Source: Paenibacillus macquariensis (GTDB taxonomy: Bacteria > Bacillota > Bacilli > Paenibacillales > Paenibacillaceae). From it: a DNA stretch of 64,000 nucleotides. A program made the position numbers and the translations under genes. Under the pieces are notes generated by a model. It was not told the origin of the DNA. It was given only the letters and a program-made list of their open reading frames with translations, and did no database searches. Positions 34,996 to 42,059 of this stretch are shown piece by piece. Positions within the stretch are counted from its first letter, which is position 1, and each line of letters starts with the position of its first letter. The DNA lies in contig NZ_FTNK01000009.1 of the NCBI RefSeq assembly GCF_900156375.1, forward strand, positions 62,001 to 126,000. The letters are read 5' to 3'.

Positions 34996-36864
34996 GTGAT
35001 AAGAAGACAAAGGAAAAGGATTGAAGAGGTACTAACTTCTCCAAGGTCAGATAGACGAACATTATCCAATGTACCCGATCCTGAGAATATCAGGGTAACG
35101 CTTGATCGTAGGGGAATGCAGGAGCAGGATGCAACAACGGTTGACGCGGAGATGGACTCTGAGTATCTCAGCAAGTTGCGTATGCTTAGCTTAAGATATA
35201 CGGCAGACTTTGAAGTCCTGATTGTTGCCAAAGGACAGAAGAAAAAGTCTGGCATAAAGGCGCGAGCCGTGGATATCTCTTCAACGGGGATATTGGTTGA
35301 GCTACAGAGGCCCATTGACGAATTAAAGGTTGAGGATACCGTGTCGATTCGATTCGATATTCCACCAGGTACGATGCCTGAAGGTTTTGAGTCGAAGGTA
35401 AAGACGGAGGCGGTGATCATCCGCAGATTTGACCACACGTTGGGGAATCAAGTGAAGCAGATGATTGCATTTGAATTTGTGAAACCTCTAACAGAATATT
35501 TTCAGAAGAAGCGATGGGGATACTCCGTGTATACAGCCAGTGGGTTGTTGTTTGTAGCTGTTGTATTAATCATGCTCATGCGCGCGGAGAGTATTATATA
35601 TTTCAAATATAATTTGGTCCTGTACTTATACAGTCTTACAGCTGCGGCATTTCTACTAACACGTTATTTATTTGGTGCTTTATATCGGGATGTGCCGATT
35701 AATCCTGACTACATGCCAGGGGTATCGATTATTATTCCTTGTTTCAATGAAGAGGAATGGATTCACCGTACAATATTAAGTTGTATGAATCAGGATTATC
35801 CGATTGATAAGTTGGAGGTTATCGTTGTTGATGATCGTTCTACAGATAAATCGGTGGAGCAGATAGAGAAGACTATCGAGATGATTCATAGAGAAGCAGA
35901 TCGGTACTTGACGAAGGAACGCTTGAGAATGCACGTGTTGACGGAAAATGGAGGCAAACGGGTAGCCCTTGTTAAGGGCGTAGAAATGGCGAAGCATGAT
36001 CTAGTTGTATTTGTTGATTCGGATAGCTTTCTGGACCCGATGGCAATTAAGCATCTAGTTCAGCCCTTTCAGGACCCCCGCATGGGTGGTGTTGCCGGTC
36101 GAACAGATGTAGAGAATAAATACACTAACTCGGTAACTAAGTTGCAGACCGTCAGATATTATATTGCTTTTCGGATTATGAAGGCGGCTGAATCGTGGTT
36201 CGATAGTGTAACCTGCTTGTCCGGTCCATTATCATGTTATCGCAAAGAGCTGATTGAGAAGCATACCCATGCTTGGCTTAATCAGAAATTTCTGGGACAA
36301 CCGGCCACCTTTGGTGATGACCGAAGTATGACGAACTTTATTTTGAGAACGCATCGTACGGGGTATCAGGACCGGGCAATCTGTTCGACTATTGTTCCCT
36401 CAGATATGGGGATTTTCTTGAAACAACAAATGAGATGGAAACGCTCTTGGCTTCGTGAATCGCTCATTGCTGGAAGTTTTATCTGGCGCAAGGAACCCTT
36501 CATGACACTATTCTTTTATATTGGACTTATCGTACCTATCGCTGCGCCTGTTATCGTGCTGTACAACTTGGTGTATGTACCGCTTATGTACCATGTGTTT
36601 CCGGGTACATTCCTGATGGGATTATTGCTCATGGCGATGCTGATGAGTCTCGCACATCTATTATTACGTAAGAGTAAACTATGGATTTTTGGATTGGTAT
36701 TCTGTATCTTCTATGAATTCATACTGTTATGGCAAATGCCTGTCGCGTGGGTTACCTTCTGGAAATCGACTTGGGGAACGCGAGAAACACCTCAGGATAT
36801 TGAAGCCAGAAATAAAAAAGAAGCAAGAAAGAACAAAAACAAGAAACGCGGACTGCCTCTTTAA
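34996..36864 (+). CDS. PilZ-domain-fused processive glycosyltransferase (GT2), exopolysaccharide synthase
   Basis: The 622-residue protein begins with a PilZ-like domain (about 60-175): D93-I-S-S-T-G98 fits the c-di-GMP motif D-x-S-x-x-G, while the arginine part is R62-x4-R67, one residue longer than the usual R-x3-R. Two membrane helices (about 180-230) follow, then a GT2 domain with S-I-I-I-P-C-F-N-E-E, V-V-D-D-R-S-T, V-D-S-D-S near 340, G-D-D-R and Q-Q-M-R-W near 478. Three or more helices come next and a basic tail. The Q-x-x-R-W motif marks processive synthases such as hyaluronan, chitin and cellulose synthases. It probably makes and exports an aminosugar/uronate polymer under c-di-GMP control. 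GTG 34996 follows GGGGAA. Confidence 0.88.
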   Translation: MIRRQRKRIEEVLTSPRSDRRTLSNVPDPENIRVTLDRRGMQEQDATTVDAEMDSEYLSKLRMLSLRYTADFEVLIVAKGQKKKSGIKARAVDISSTGILVELQRPIDELKVEDTVSIRFDIPPGTMPEGFESKVKTEAVIIRRFDHTLGNQVKQMIAFEFVKPLTEYFQKKRWGYSVYTASGLLFVAVVLIMLMRAESIIYFKYNLVLYLYSLTAAAFLLTRYLFGALYRDVPINPDYMPGVSIIIPCFNEEEWIHRTILSCMNQDYPIDKLEVIVVDDRSTDKSVEQIEKTIEMIHREADRYLTKERLRMHVLTENGGKRVALVKGVEMAKHDLVVFVDSDSFLDPMAIKHLVQPFQDPRMGGVAGRTDVENKYTNSVTKLQTVRYYIAFRIMKAAESWFDSVTCLSGPLSCYRKELIEKHTHAWLNQKFLGQPATFGDDRSMTNFILRTHRTGYQDRAICSTIVPSDMGIFLKQQMRWKRSWLRESLIAGSFIWRKEPFMTLFFYIGLIVPIAAPVIVLYNLVYVPLMYHVFPGTFLMGLLLMAMLMSLAHLLLRKSKLWIFGLVFCIFYEFILLWQMPVAWVTFWKSTWGTRETPQDIEARNKKEARKNKNKKRGLPL

Positions 36865-36904
36865 GTCCATTATTGATGAATTTATATAAGTGAGGATGGC
36901 AGAA

Positions 36905-38668
36905 ATGACCAAAGAAAAGCGAAGTTCTGCCCTGAATTATCGCCGCAAAGATCGAAAAAAAGTCATGAAGACCATCATACAAGCTGCGATGTTGCTAACT
37001 GTGGGCATATTGTTATTTCAAGTTATATTTAATGTAAAAGATTACGCTGAGCCCGTGAAGTCGACGTGGACGAATCATGAGGGCTTTATCGCTTTATCTT
37101 ATTTTGGCGTAGATCGCACGGGAACTCCAAAATTGGTGGCAAAGAAGCAACTAGATCAACAGTTAAAGGCGTTGTATGATCAAGGGTATTCGACGATATC
37201 ACAACAAGATGTGATGGATTACTATCAGTTGGGGAAGGCACTGCCTGATAAGGCTTTGTTTCTATCCTTTGAGGATGGACGCAACGACTCAAGTTTATTT
37301 GCTCAGCCACTACTGGAGAAGTATAACTTCAAGGCAACGTTCCTCTCTTATGCTAACAAGGTGGGAAATAGTGATCGTAAATTTCTGCAGCCCAAAGATA
37401 TGCTGAAGATGATGAGGACGGGCTATTGGGAACTCGGTTCCAACGGTTATCGTCTTACGTATATCAATGTGTTTGATAAAGAGGGTCGCTATATTGGTGT
37501 TAAGGATGAGAATCAATTACGTAATAAGGAGAACGTGGAGTATTATAATCATTATTTGATGGACTTCATTAGGGATGAGAACATGATTCCGCTGGAAAAT
37601 CGAGATGAAATGACATCGCGAATCAACATGGACTACCAACAAATGAATGATATTTATATGGATACATTGGGTTTTGTGCCGAATGTATATATGATTATGC
37701 ATGCAAATACGCTGTATGAAGGAATGAATCGGTTAGTCTCTGATGTGAATGATGTAAATATTCAGCGTATCTTTAATATGCATTTCAACCGTGAAGGAAA
37801 TATGTATAATGATAATCAACAGAACCTTTTTGATCTAACTCGAGTGCAGCCAGAGCCTTACTGGTATACGAACCATCTATTAATGAAGGTTGAGAAGGAC
37901 ACTCAGCAGCGTGTTCAGTATATCCACGGTGATGATAAGCGCGCAGAACAATGGAAGCAAATCAGCGGTGCAGCTGAATATATAGATAGTCGAATTGCAC
38001 TGACGTCACAAGAAGCAGGAGAAGGGAAGATCTACTTAAACGAAAGCGAGCAGTTACAGGATATTAAACTTACAACTAAGCTTACTGGAAATTTAGTAGG
38101 GAAGCAGCATATCTATGTTCGCTACGATAGGAAGAAGGATTCTTACATCCGTGTTTCTCTGGACAATAACGTGATCTATGTGGATCAGAAGAAGCTGGGA
38201 CATGCAGTTGAGCAAATCTTCACCCGTGAATTGGATGCTGTAGAATGGCGTTCGGAAGACCTTGCCTTCGATAAGGCTACCGTGTATACACAAGAGCAGA
38301 CATCAAGTGGCGAACTATCCTCGAAGGATGCATATCCAGTCAATGTTCAGCAGACAAGAAATCTTGAAATTACAGTTCAAGGGGATAAGCTTGATGTCAG
38401 TGTGGATAAGGAACCGATGCTAAATCAACAGATTATCGATAACACGATAGGAACAGGTGGCGTGGCACTTGGTTCAGAATATAACGAGCAGAATAAGAAA
38501 GATGATATCTACGATGGTGTATTCGATGACTTGAAGGTTGAGTCATTGCATGGAAATGACCATACGTCAGTCGTGTTCAACAGTAAGGTAACGGGTCTCA
38601 AGGCGATAGTAACCCAAATTCAAAAGGCAATTAGCACTTCGATAGACTGGGCGATTGATACCTTCTAA
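36905..38668 (+). CDS. Membrane-anchored NodB-like protein with C-terminal lectin-like domain, probably non-catalytic
   Basis: A basic N-terminus and one membrane helix (about 20-40) precede a NodB-like domain with L-F-L-S-F-E-D-G-R-N-D near residue 120 and K-A-T-F-L-S. I do not see the metal His-box (H-x4-H); the equivalent stretch is W-E-L-G-S-N-G-Y-R. The C-terminal third is beta-rich with repeated aromatic and Asp residues, like LamG/concanavalin-type sandwiches. It may bind or guide the polymer rather than deacetylate it. The ATG at 36905 is preferred over GTG 36890 because GAGG lies just upstream. It is the fourth gene of the polysaccharide operon. Confidence 0.7.
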   Translation: MTKEKRSSALNYRRKDRKKVMKTIIQAAMLLTVGILLFQVIFNVKDYAEPVKSTWTNHEGFIALSYFGVDRTGTPKLVAKKQLDQQLKALYDQGYSTISQQDVMDYYQLGKALPDKALFLSFEDGRNDSSLFAQPLLEKYNFKATFLSYANKVGNSDRKFLQPKDMLKMMRTGYWELGSNGYRLTYINVFDKEGRYIGVKDENQLRNKENVEYYNHYLMDFIRDENMIPLENRDEMTSRINMDYQQMNDIYMDTLGFVPNVYMIMHANTLYEGMNRLVSDVNDVNIQRIFNMHFNREGNMYNDNQQNLFDLTRVQPEPYWYTNHLLMKVEKDTQQRVQYIHGDDKRAEQWKQISGAAEYIDSRIALTSQEAGEGKIYLNESEQLQDIKLTTKLTGNLVGKQHIYVRYDRKKDSYIRVSLDNNVIYVDQKKLGHAVEQIFTRELDAVEWRSEDLAFDKATVYTQEQTSSGELSSKDAYPVNVQQTRNLEITVQGDKLDVSVDKEPMLNQQIIDNTIGTGGVALGSEYNEQNKKDDIYDGVFDDLKVESLHGNDHTSVVFNSKVTGLKAIVTQIQKAISTSIDWAIDTF

Positions 38669-38693
38669 TTGGAAGGGAGGGGCAAAGCGGAAG

Positions 38694-39773
38694 GTGTATA
38701 AGTTGATTGCTAGGAATAAATGGTTAGTTATTGCTTCTATTTTGATCATCGTATTCATAATGGCAATGTTTAAGGGGCTCTCGGGTAATACGTCTCATGT
38801 GGAAGTGAAGCCGACGAAGGTGGAACCTAATCCAGCGTTATCGACATGGGTTGTAGATTGGCAGTGGAAGTCAGGTATGGATGATCTTCGGAGTATTTCG
38901 AGTGGGCTGACCAACGTTCAAGTATTCGCAGCTTATTTCGATGAGATGGATCATCTATATTTCACAGATCAAATAAATGAAGCAATGCCAGCCATATTCG
39001 ATACTTTGAAGGAAAGTGGGCTGGCTGATGTAGATCTGACATTGGTGAATGACCGCTTGAATCAAGATGGTACGGGGGTTCAGAAAGATCCGGACTTGAT
39101 CACAAGACTTATGGCGACAGACAAGAGTCGAAGCAAACATATCGATGAAATTGTAGATACGCTCACGAAGTATGATTTCGGTGGTGTGGAAATTGACTAC
39201 GAGAAGATCAAGGACAGTGACTGGCGTAACGTCTGCGACTTTTACACTGAATTGTATCAAAGGTTACATGCGATGGACAAAACGCTTAGAATCGTGTTGG
39301 AATCCAGAATGCCTATTGAGAAATTAGCACTTCCTAAAGGGCAAACTTACGTTATGATGGCGTACAATTTATACGGAACTCACAGCGGACCTGGGCCGAA
39401 GGCAGATCTAGCATTTATAACCCAACTCGCGGCTAGAATGGATCAATTGCCTGGGGAGAACATTATCGCTATATCTGCCGGGGGATTTGACTGGGCAGAT
39501 CAGGGAAAGGTGACCGCACTGACGGAGAAGCGGGCATCGCAATTATCCCTAAAGAGTGTAAATCCTCCAAAGCGTGATGAGGCTAGCGGGAGTATGTATT
39601 TTGACTATATCGATGACGACCTAGCCAAGCATACCGTGTGGTATGCCGATGAGGTGACATTATCTCAGTGGATGAGCACGTTACGGCAAAGTGGATACCC
39701 CAAAATTGCAATATGGAGACTAGGCGAACTTGGAGAGGAAACACTGCAACAGTTGAACCGTTGGGTGCAATAG
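38694..39773 (+). CDS. Membrane-anchored GH18-like glycoside hydrolase of the polysaccharide operon
   Basis: One N-terminal helix (about 10-27) is followed by a TIM-barrel with the GH18-like strand Y-D-F-G-G-V-E-I-D-Y-E. The catalytic Glu and the preceding Asp are kept, but the first Asp of D-x-x-D-x-D-x-E is replaced. Further barrel parts are V-M-M-A-Y-N-L-Y-G and K-I-A-I-W-R-L-G-E. It could cut or proofread the aminosugar polymer made by the operon. The GTG at 38694 is chosen because AGGGAGGGG (38674-38682) lies upstream; the TTG at 38655 lies inside the previous gene. It is the last gene of the operon. Confidence 0.72.
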   Translation: MYKLIARNKWLVIASILIIVFIMAMFKGLSGNTSHVEVKPTKVEPNPALSTWVVDWQWKSGMDDLRSISSGLTNVQVFAAYFDEMDHLYFTDQINEAMPAIFDTLKESGLADVDLTLVNDRLNQDGTGVQKDPDLITRLMATDKSRSKHIDEIVDTLTKYDFGGVEIDYEKIKDSDWRNVCDFYTELYQRLHAMDKTLRIVLESRMPIEKLALPKGQTYVMMAYNLYGTHSGPGPKADLAFITQLAARMDQLPGENIIAISAGGFDWADQGKVTALTEKRASQLSLKSVNPPKRDEASGSMYFDYIDDDLAKHTVWYADEVTLSQWMSTLRQSGYPKIAIWRLGELGEETLQQLNRWVQ

Positions 39774-39814
39774 ATCCTTCTGTTATTACAATAACGGAAA
39801 TAGGAAAAAGAAAA

Positions 39815-39841
39815 AGCTCCAGTACCTATAGGTCTGGGGCT
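39815..39841. terminator. Terminator between polysaccharide operon and convergent phosphoesterase gene
   Basis: AGCTCCAG pairs with CTGGGGCT around an inner palindrome ACCTATAGGT. On the minus strand it is followed by TTTTTCTTTTTCC. It shares the core CCAGTACC..GGTCTGG with terminators at 45914-45956 and 54328-54375. Confidence 0.7.
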
Positions 39842-39854
39842 ATTGGCTGTTCAG

Positions 39855-39905
39855 ATAAGATGGATCGTTAAGCTAGGTGCACCAGGGCGTGAGGATCCAT
39901 CTTAT
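39855..39905. other. Long hairpin with a perfect 12-bp stem and an inner palindrome
   Basis: ATAAGATGGATC (39855-39866) pairs perfectly with GATCCATCTTAT (39894-39905). The loop holds GGTGCACC, itself a palindrome. No T-run follows on either strand, so it is not a standard terminator; it may stabilise a 3' end. Confidence 0.6.
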
Positions 39906-39922
39906 TAAAGGTAATCACTCTT

Positions 39923-40729
39923 CTAGGCTTTGACTGTCTTGACCGCAAGATCCACCTGATTATTATTAATTGTTAGTGTTGCATCATAATAACCCCGACC
40001 ACAACCGGCAGAATTGCATTTACATTTGTAAGCCCCTGAGCATCCACATACGTAAAATTTGGTCTTTGTGAAGCCAGGATAGATATTATTTAGGTTCTCA
40101 TAAAAAGTATGGGCGTGGTGAGTGAAAATACCCAAGACTTTGTCTCTCACATTGGAAGGAATGGCCCTAAAGAAATTATCCGTCTCCTGCTGACTTAGAA
40201 CATGGGTGGGATCTACGGTAATGCCTTTAACCTTCAGAGGCCAATGACAATCGATAATATAGTAATAATTAGGGCTCAACGATTTGAGCAGGCTTATACT
40301 TGCATAGCTGAACTTTCCAGGTGCATTATCTAGCCAGACATATTTCACTTTACCATTCGTTCCTGGGAAATTCATTTGTCCATGAACCGGGCCTAAATAT
40401 TTAGTGAACAAGGCCCTAGTGTTATCTTCCCAATTCCCTATAGATGCCTTATAGGGTATCTTTTTCGGTCCTAAATTTCGTGTGACGGTATCTTTGAATG
40501 CTTTATAATCGGCTTCAGCAGCTGTACCAACAGACCCGTGCTTATTATCGCCCCCAAAGATAACAAACTTCTTGTTTCCGGATGCGACTGCTTTAGGTAG
40601 CAAGCCTTTGAATATGCTCAGACTATTCGCGTAGCCGACATGACTATCGCCGACAACTGCAAAGTTGACTCTTTGAGTAGTGGATTTACGTATTATTGAG
40701 GTAGTCTTTCTTTGTGGTATCAATTTCAA
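39923..40729 (-). CDS. Calcineurin-like metallophosphoesterase with an altered His motif and Cys-rich tail
   Basis: The 268-residue protein has the family motifs in order: V-V-G-D-S-H-V-G, F-G-G-D-N-K-H-G, S-I-G-N-W-E-D, I-D-C-H-W-P and F-T-H-H-A-H. The third block is normally G-N-H-D/E; here Trp replaces the His, which in known enzymes helps catalysis. The C-terminus has six Cys within about 20 residues (V-C-G-C-S-G-A-Y-K-C-K-C-N-S-A-G-C), perhaps a metal or disulfide cluster. There is no signal peptide. The TTG start at 40729 has AAAGGGTGA upstream. It stands alone between hairpins. Substrate unknown. Confidence 0.75.
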   Translation of the reverse strand: MKLIPQRKTTSIIRKSTTQRVNFAVVGDSHVGYANSLSIFKGLLPKAVASGNKKFVIFGGDNKHGSVGTAAEADYKAFKDTVTRNLGPKKIPYKASIGNWEDNTRALFTKYLGPVHGQMNFPGTNGKVKYVWLDNAPGKFSYASISLLKSLSPNYYYIIDCHWPLKVKGITVDPTHVLSQQETDNFFRAIPSNVRDKVLGIFTHHAHTFYENLNNIYPGFTKTKFYVCGCSGAYKCKCNSAGCGRGYYDATLTINNNQVDLAVKTVKA

Positions 40730-40863
40730 TAGGGGTCACCCTTTCGTTACTTCTAAATGGTATACAAATATATATATTCAGAATGAAACGGCTGTTCTTG
40801 GGTGTAATAATACGTTAAATAAAACTTAATCCCGACAATATCTATAGGAAAAATAAATATTGA

Positions 40864-40892
40864 TTGACAAGGCATCATTTTATGAATAATAT
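40864..40892 (+). promoter_or_regulatory. Consensus promoter upstream of a terminator and a secreted-protein gene
   Basis: TTGACA (40864-40869) and TAATAT (40887-40892) are 17 bases apart. The promoter points to a terminator about 85 bases downstream of the expected start at 40899. Bases 40742-40863 show nothing else I can support. Confidence 0.8.
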
Positions 40893-40898
40893 GATAAC

Positions 40899-40984
40899 TA
40901 ATCACAAACCTATTGGAATCGACTGGACAGCCAGAGATTCAACGAAAGCGCGGAGTATGCGTTTCGTTGAGTCTCTTTTTTTTT
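40899..40984 (+). ncRNA. Candidate small RNA or attenuated leader
   Basis: A consensus promoter and a strong terminator bracket about 85 bases without a start codon preceded by a ribosome site. The RNA would contain a CTGG-ACAG-CCAG hairpin and then the terminator. It matches no riboswitch class I know. It could be a stand-alone RNA or the terminated form of the leader for the secreted protein at 41161. Confidence 0.45.
40933..40984 (+). terminator. Strong terminator in the leader of the Ala/Pro/Thr-rich protein gene
   Basis: AGAGATTCAACGAAAGCG pairs with CGTTTCGTTGAGTCTCT with few mismatches and is followed by eight T. No plus-strand gene lies directly upstream. Confidence 0.88.
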
Positions 40985-41007
40985 CTAATTTTGGCGGAGG
41001 AGGCACC

Positions 41008-41064
41008 GTGATTCTCAACAACATTATTGTCGAGAATCATGAATCCCTGGTAGGTCCTTATTGA
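41008..41064 (+). CDS. Possible 18-residue peptide between terminator and secreted-protein gene
   Basis: GGAGGAGG lies five bases before GTG 41008, which opens a frame of 18 codons (M-I-L-N-N-I-I-V-E-N-H-E-S-L-V-G-P-Y). The start region also forms an inverted repeat (TGATTCTC and GAGAATCA). It may be a translated leader; protein function unknown. Confidence 0.4.
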   Translation: MILNNIIVENHESLVGPY

Positions 41065-41160
41065 TTTCGAGAAAGTTTGGTCACACAAAAAAACCAGCTC
41101 AAGGCAAAGTGAAATTAGAAATTTCCTTGCCACGAGCAAAGAGAAAAGGATGGTATACAT

Positions 41161-41895
41161 ATGAAAAAGATTACTATATCTTTGGTTACAGCTGCATTGG
41201 TCTTCTCGGGTCTGACTTACGTCTTGGTATCCGCAAATAAAAAGCCAGCAGACGCAGCAACAATTCAAAAGAGTAGCAATGCAGAAGTATTTACAACAAC
41301 GGCAGTAGCAACGAAAGAAGTAGCACCGGTTGCTGTTCAGACGGAGACTGCACAAGCTGCGACAGTTGAAAAGGTTCAACCAGATGTTTCAACATCAAGT
41401 GTTGAAATATCCTCGCCAGTGGCGCCAACAACTGAAGTTTCCACAGCGGTGGAAACAACCCCAACTGCGCCAGTAGCAGCTCAGTCGAAAGTAGCTGTAG
41501 TAGATTTAGCAGGAGGCACGCAGGTGAAAGCAACTGCGACTGAAGTATCTTCGTCGGTAAAACCACGATCCCAACCTGTAACATCGGTGCCTGCAACAAC
41601 ACCTAATGCAAGCGTAACAGCTAAGGTTGCTCAGCCAACACCAGCCCCTGTCGTAGCGTCCCAACCGAAAGAAAAGGTGGCGCAAGCAGCACCTTCTAAA
41701 TCGATAACGTTCTCCACAACTGAGGTGGTTAAAGCTTCCGCACCGGCACCTAAGACTTCTCAACCGGAGATAACAACATCCTCATCATCATCATCATCGT
41801 CATCGTCAAACGATAAATCCCCTGCTGCAGCGCCCGAAGAAACAGTTAAAGAACCAGCACCAGCACCAGCGGCTGACGAAGAAGTTTGTCCTTAA
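41161..41895 (+). CDS. Secreted low-complexity Ala/Pro/Thr/Val/Ser-rich protein, function unknown
   Basis: The 244-residue protein has a signal peptide (M-K-K-I-T-I-S-L-V-T-A-A-L-V-F-S-G-L). The mature part has no recognisable fold: runs of Ala, Pro, Thr, Val and Lys, a block of ten Ser near residue 210, and an acidic end with its only Cys two residues from the C-terminus. It resembles flexible wall-spanning linkers. The lone terminal Cys could form a disulfide with a partner. The next gene encodes an SLH protein with thioredoxin-like domains, so a link is possible but unproven. The ATG at 41161 follows AAAGGAT. Confidence 0.75.
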   Translation: MKKITISLVTAALVFSGLTYVLVSANKKPADAATIQKSSNAEVFTTTAVATKEVAPVAVQTETAQAATVEKVQPDVSTSSVEISSPVAPTTEVSTAVETTPTAPVAAQSKVAVVDLAGGTQVKATATEVSSSVKPRSQPVTSVPATTPNASVTAKVAQPTPAPVVASQPKEKVAQAAPSKSITFSTTEVVKASAPAPKTSQPEITTSSSSSSSSSSNDKSPAAAPEETVKEPAPAPAADEEVCP

Positions 41896-41907
41896 TGATA
41901 TAAATTC

Positions 41908-41978
41908 AACTAAAGTCGAGCCCCCATACTCATGATTTTCTTTAGAAATGATTGAACTCATGAGCGCAGACTTTAGTT
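41908..41978 (+). other. Nested palindromic hairpin upstream of the thioredoxin-like SLH gene
   Basis: Outer arms AACTAAAGTC and GACTTTAGTT, middle arms CTCATGA and TCATGAG, and inner arms ATTTTC and GAAAT form a long stepped stem of about 70 bases. No T-run follows, so it is probably a processed or regulatory RNA structure between the two genes. Bases 41979-42047 hold nothing else apparent. Confidence 0.6.
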
Positions 41979-42059
41979 CAATATGTATAGCACAAAATTC
42001 GTTCTACAGGTTCGAAGTTTGACCCATCACATAAGACAATTTAAGTCGAGGTGCACATA

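Noticed and set aside
40911..40932. Guanidine-II (mini-ykkC) riboswitch
   Set aside because: A CTGG/CCAG hairpin is present but the loop is ACAG, not ACGR, and there is no second hairpin of the kind.
40939..41379. A 146-codon minus-strand frame rich in Cys and Arg
   Set aside because: It is the antisense of a terminator, leader and Ala/Thr-rich coding sequence; the Cys/Arg bias follows from that composition.
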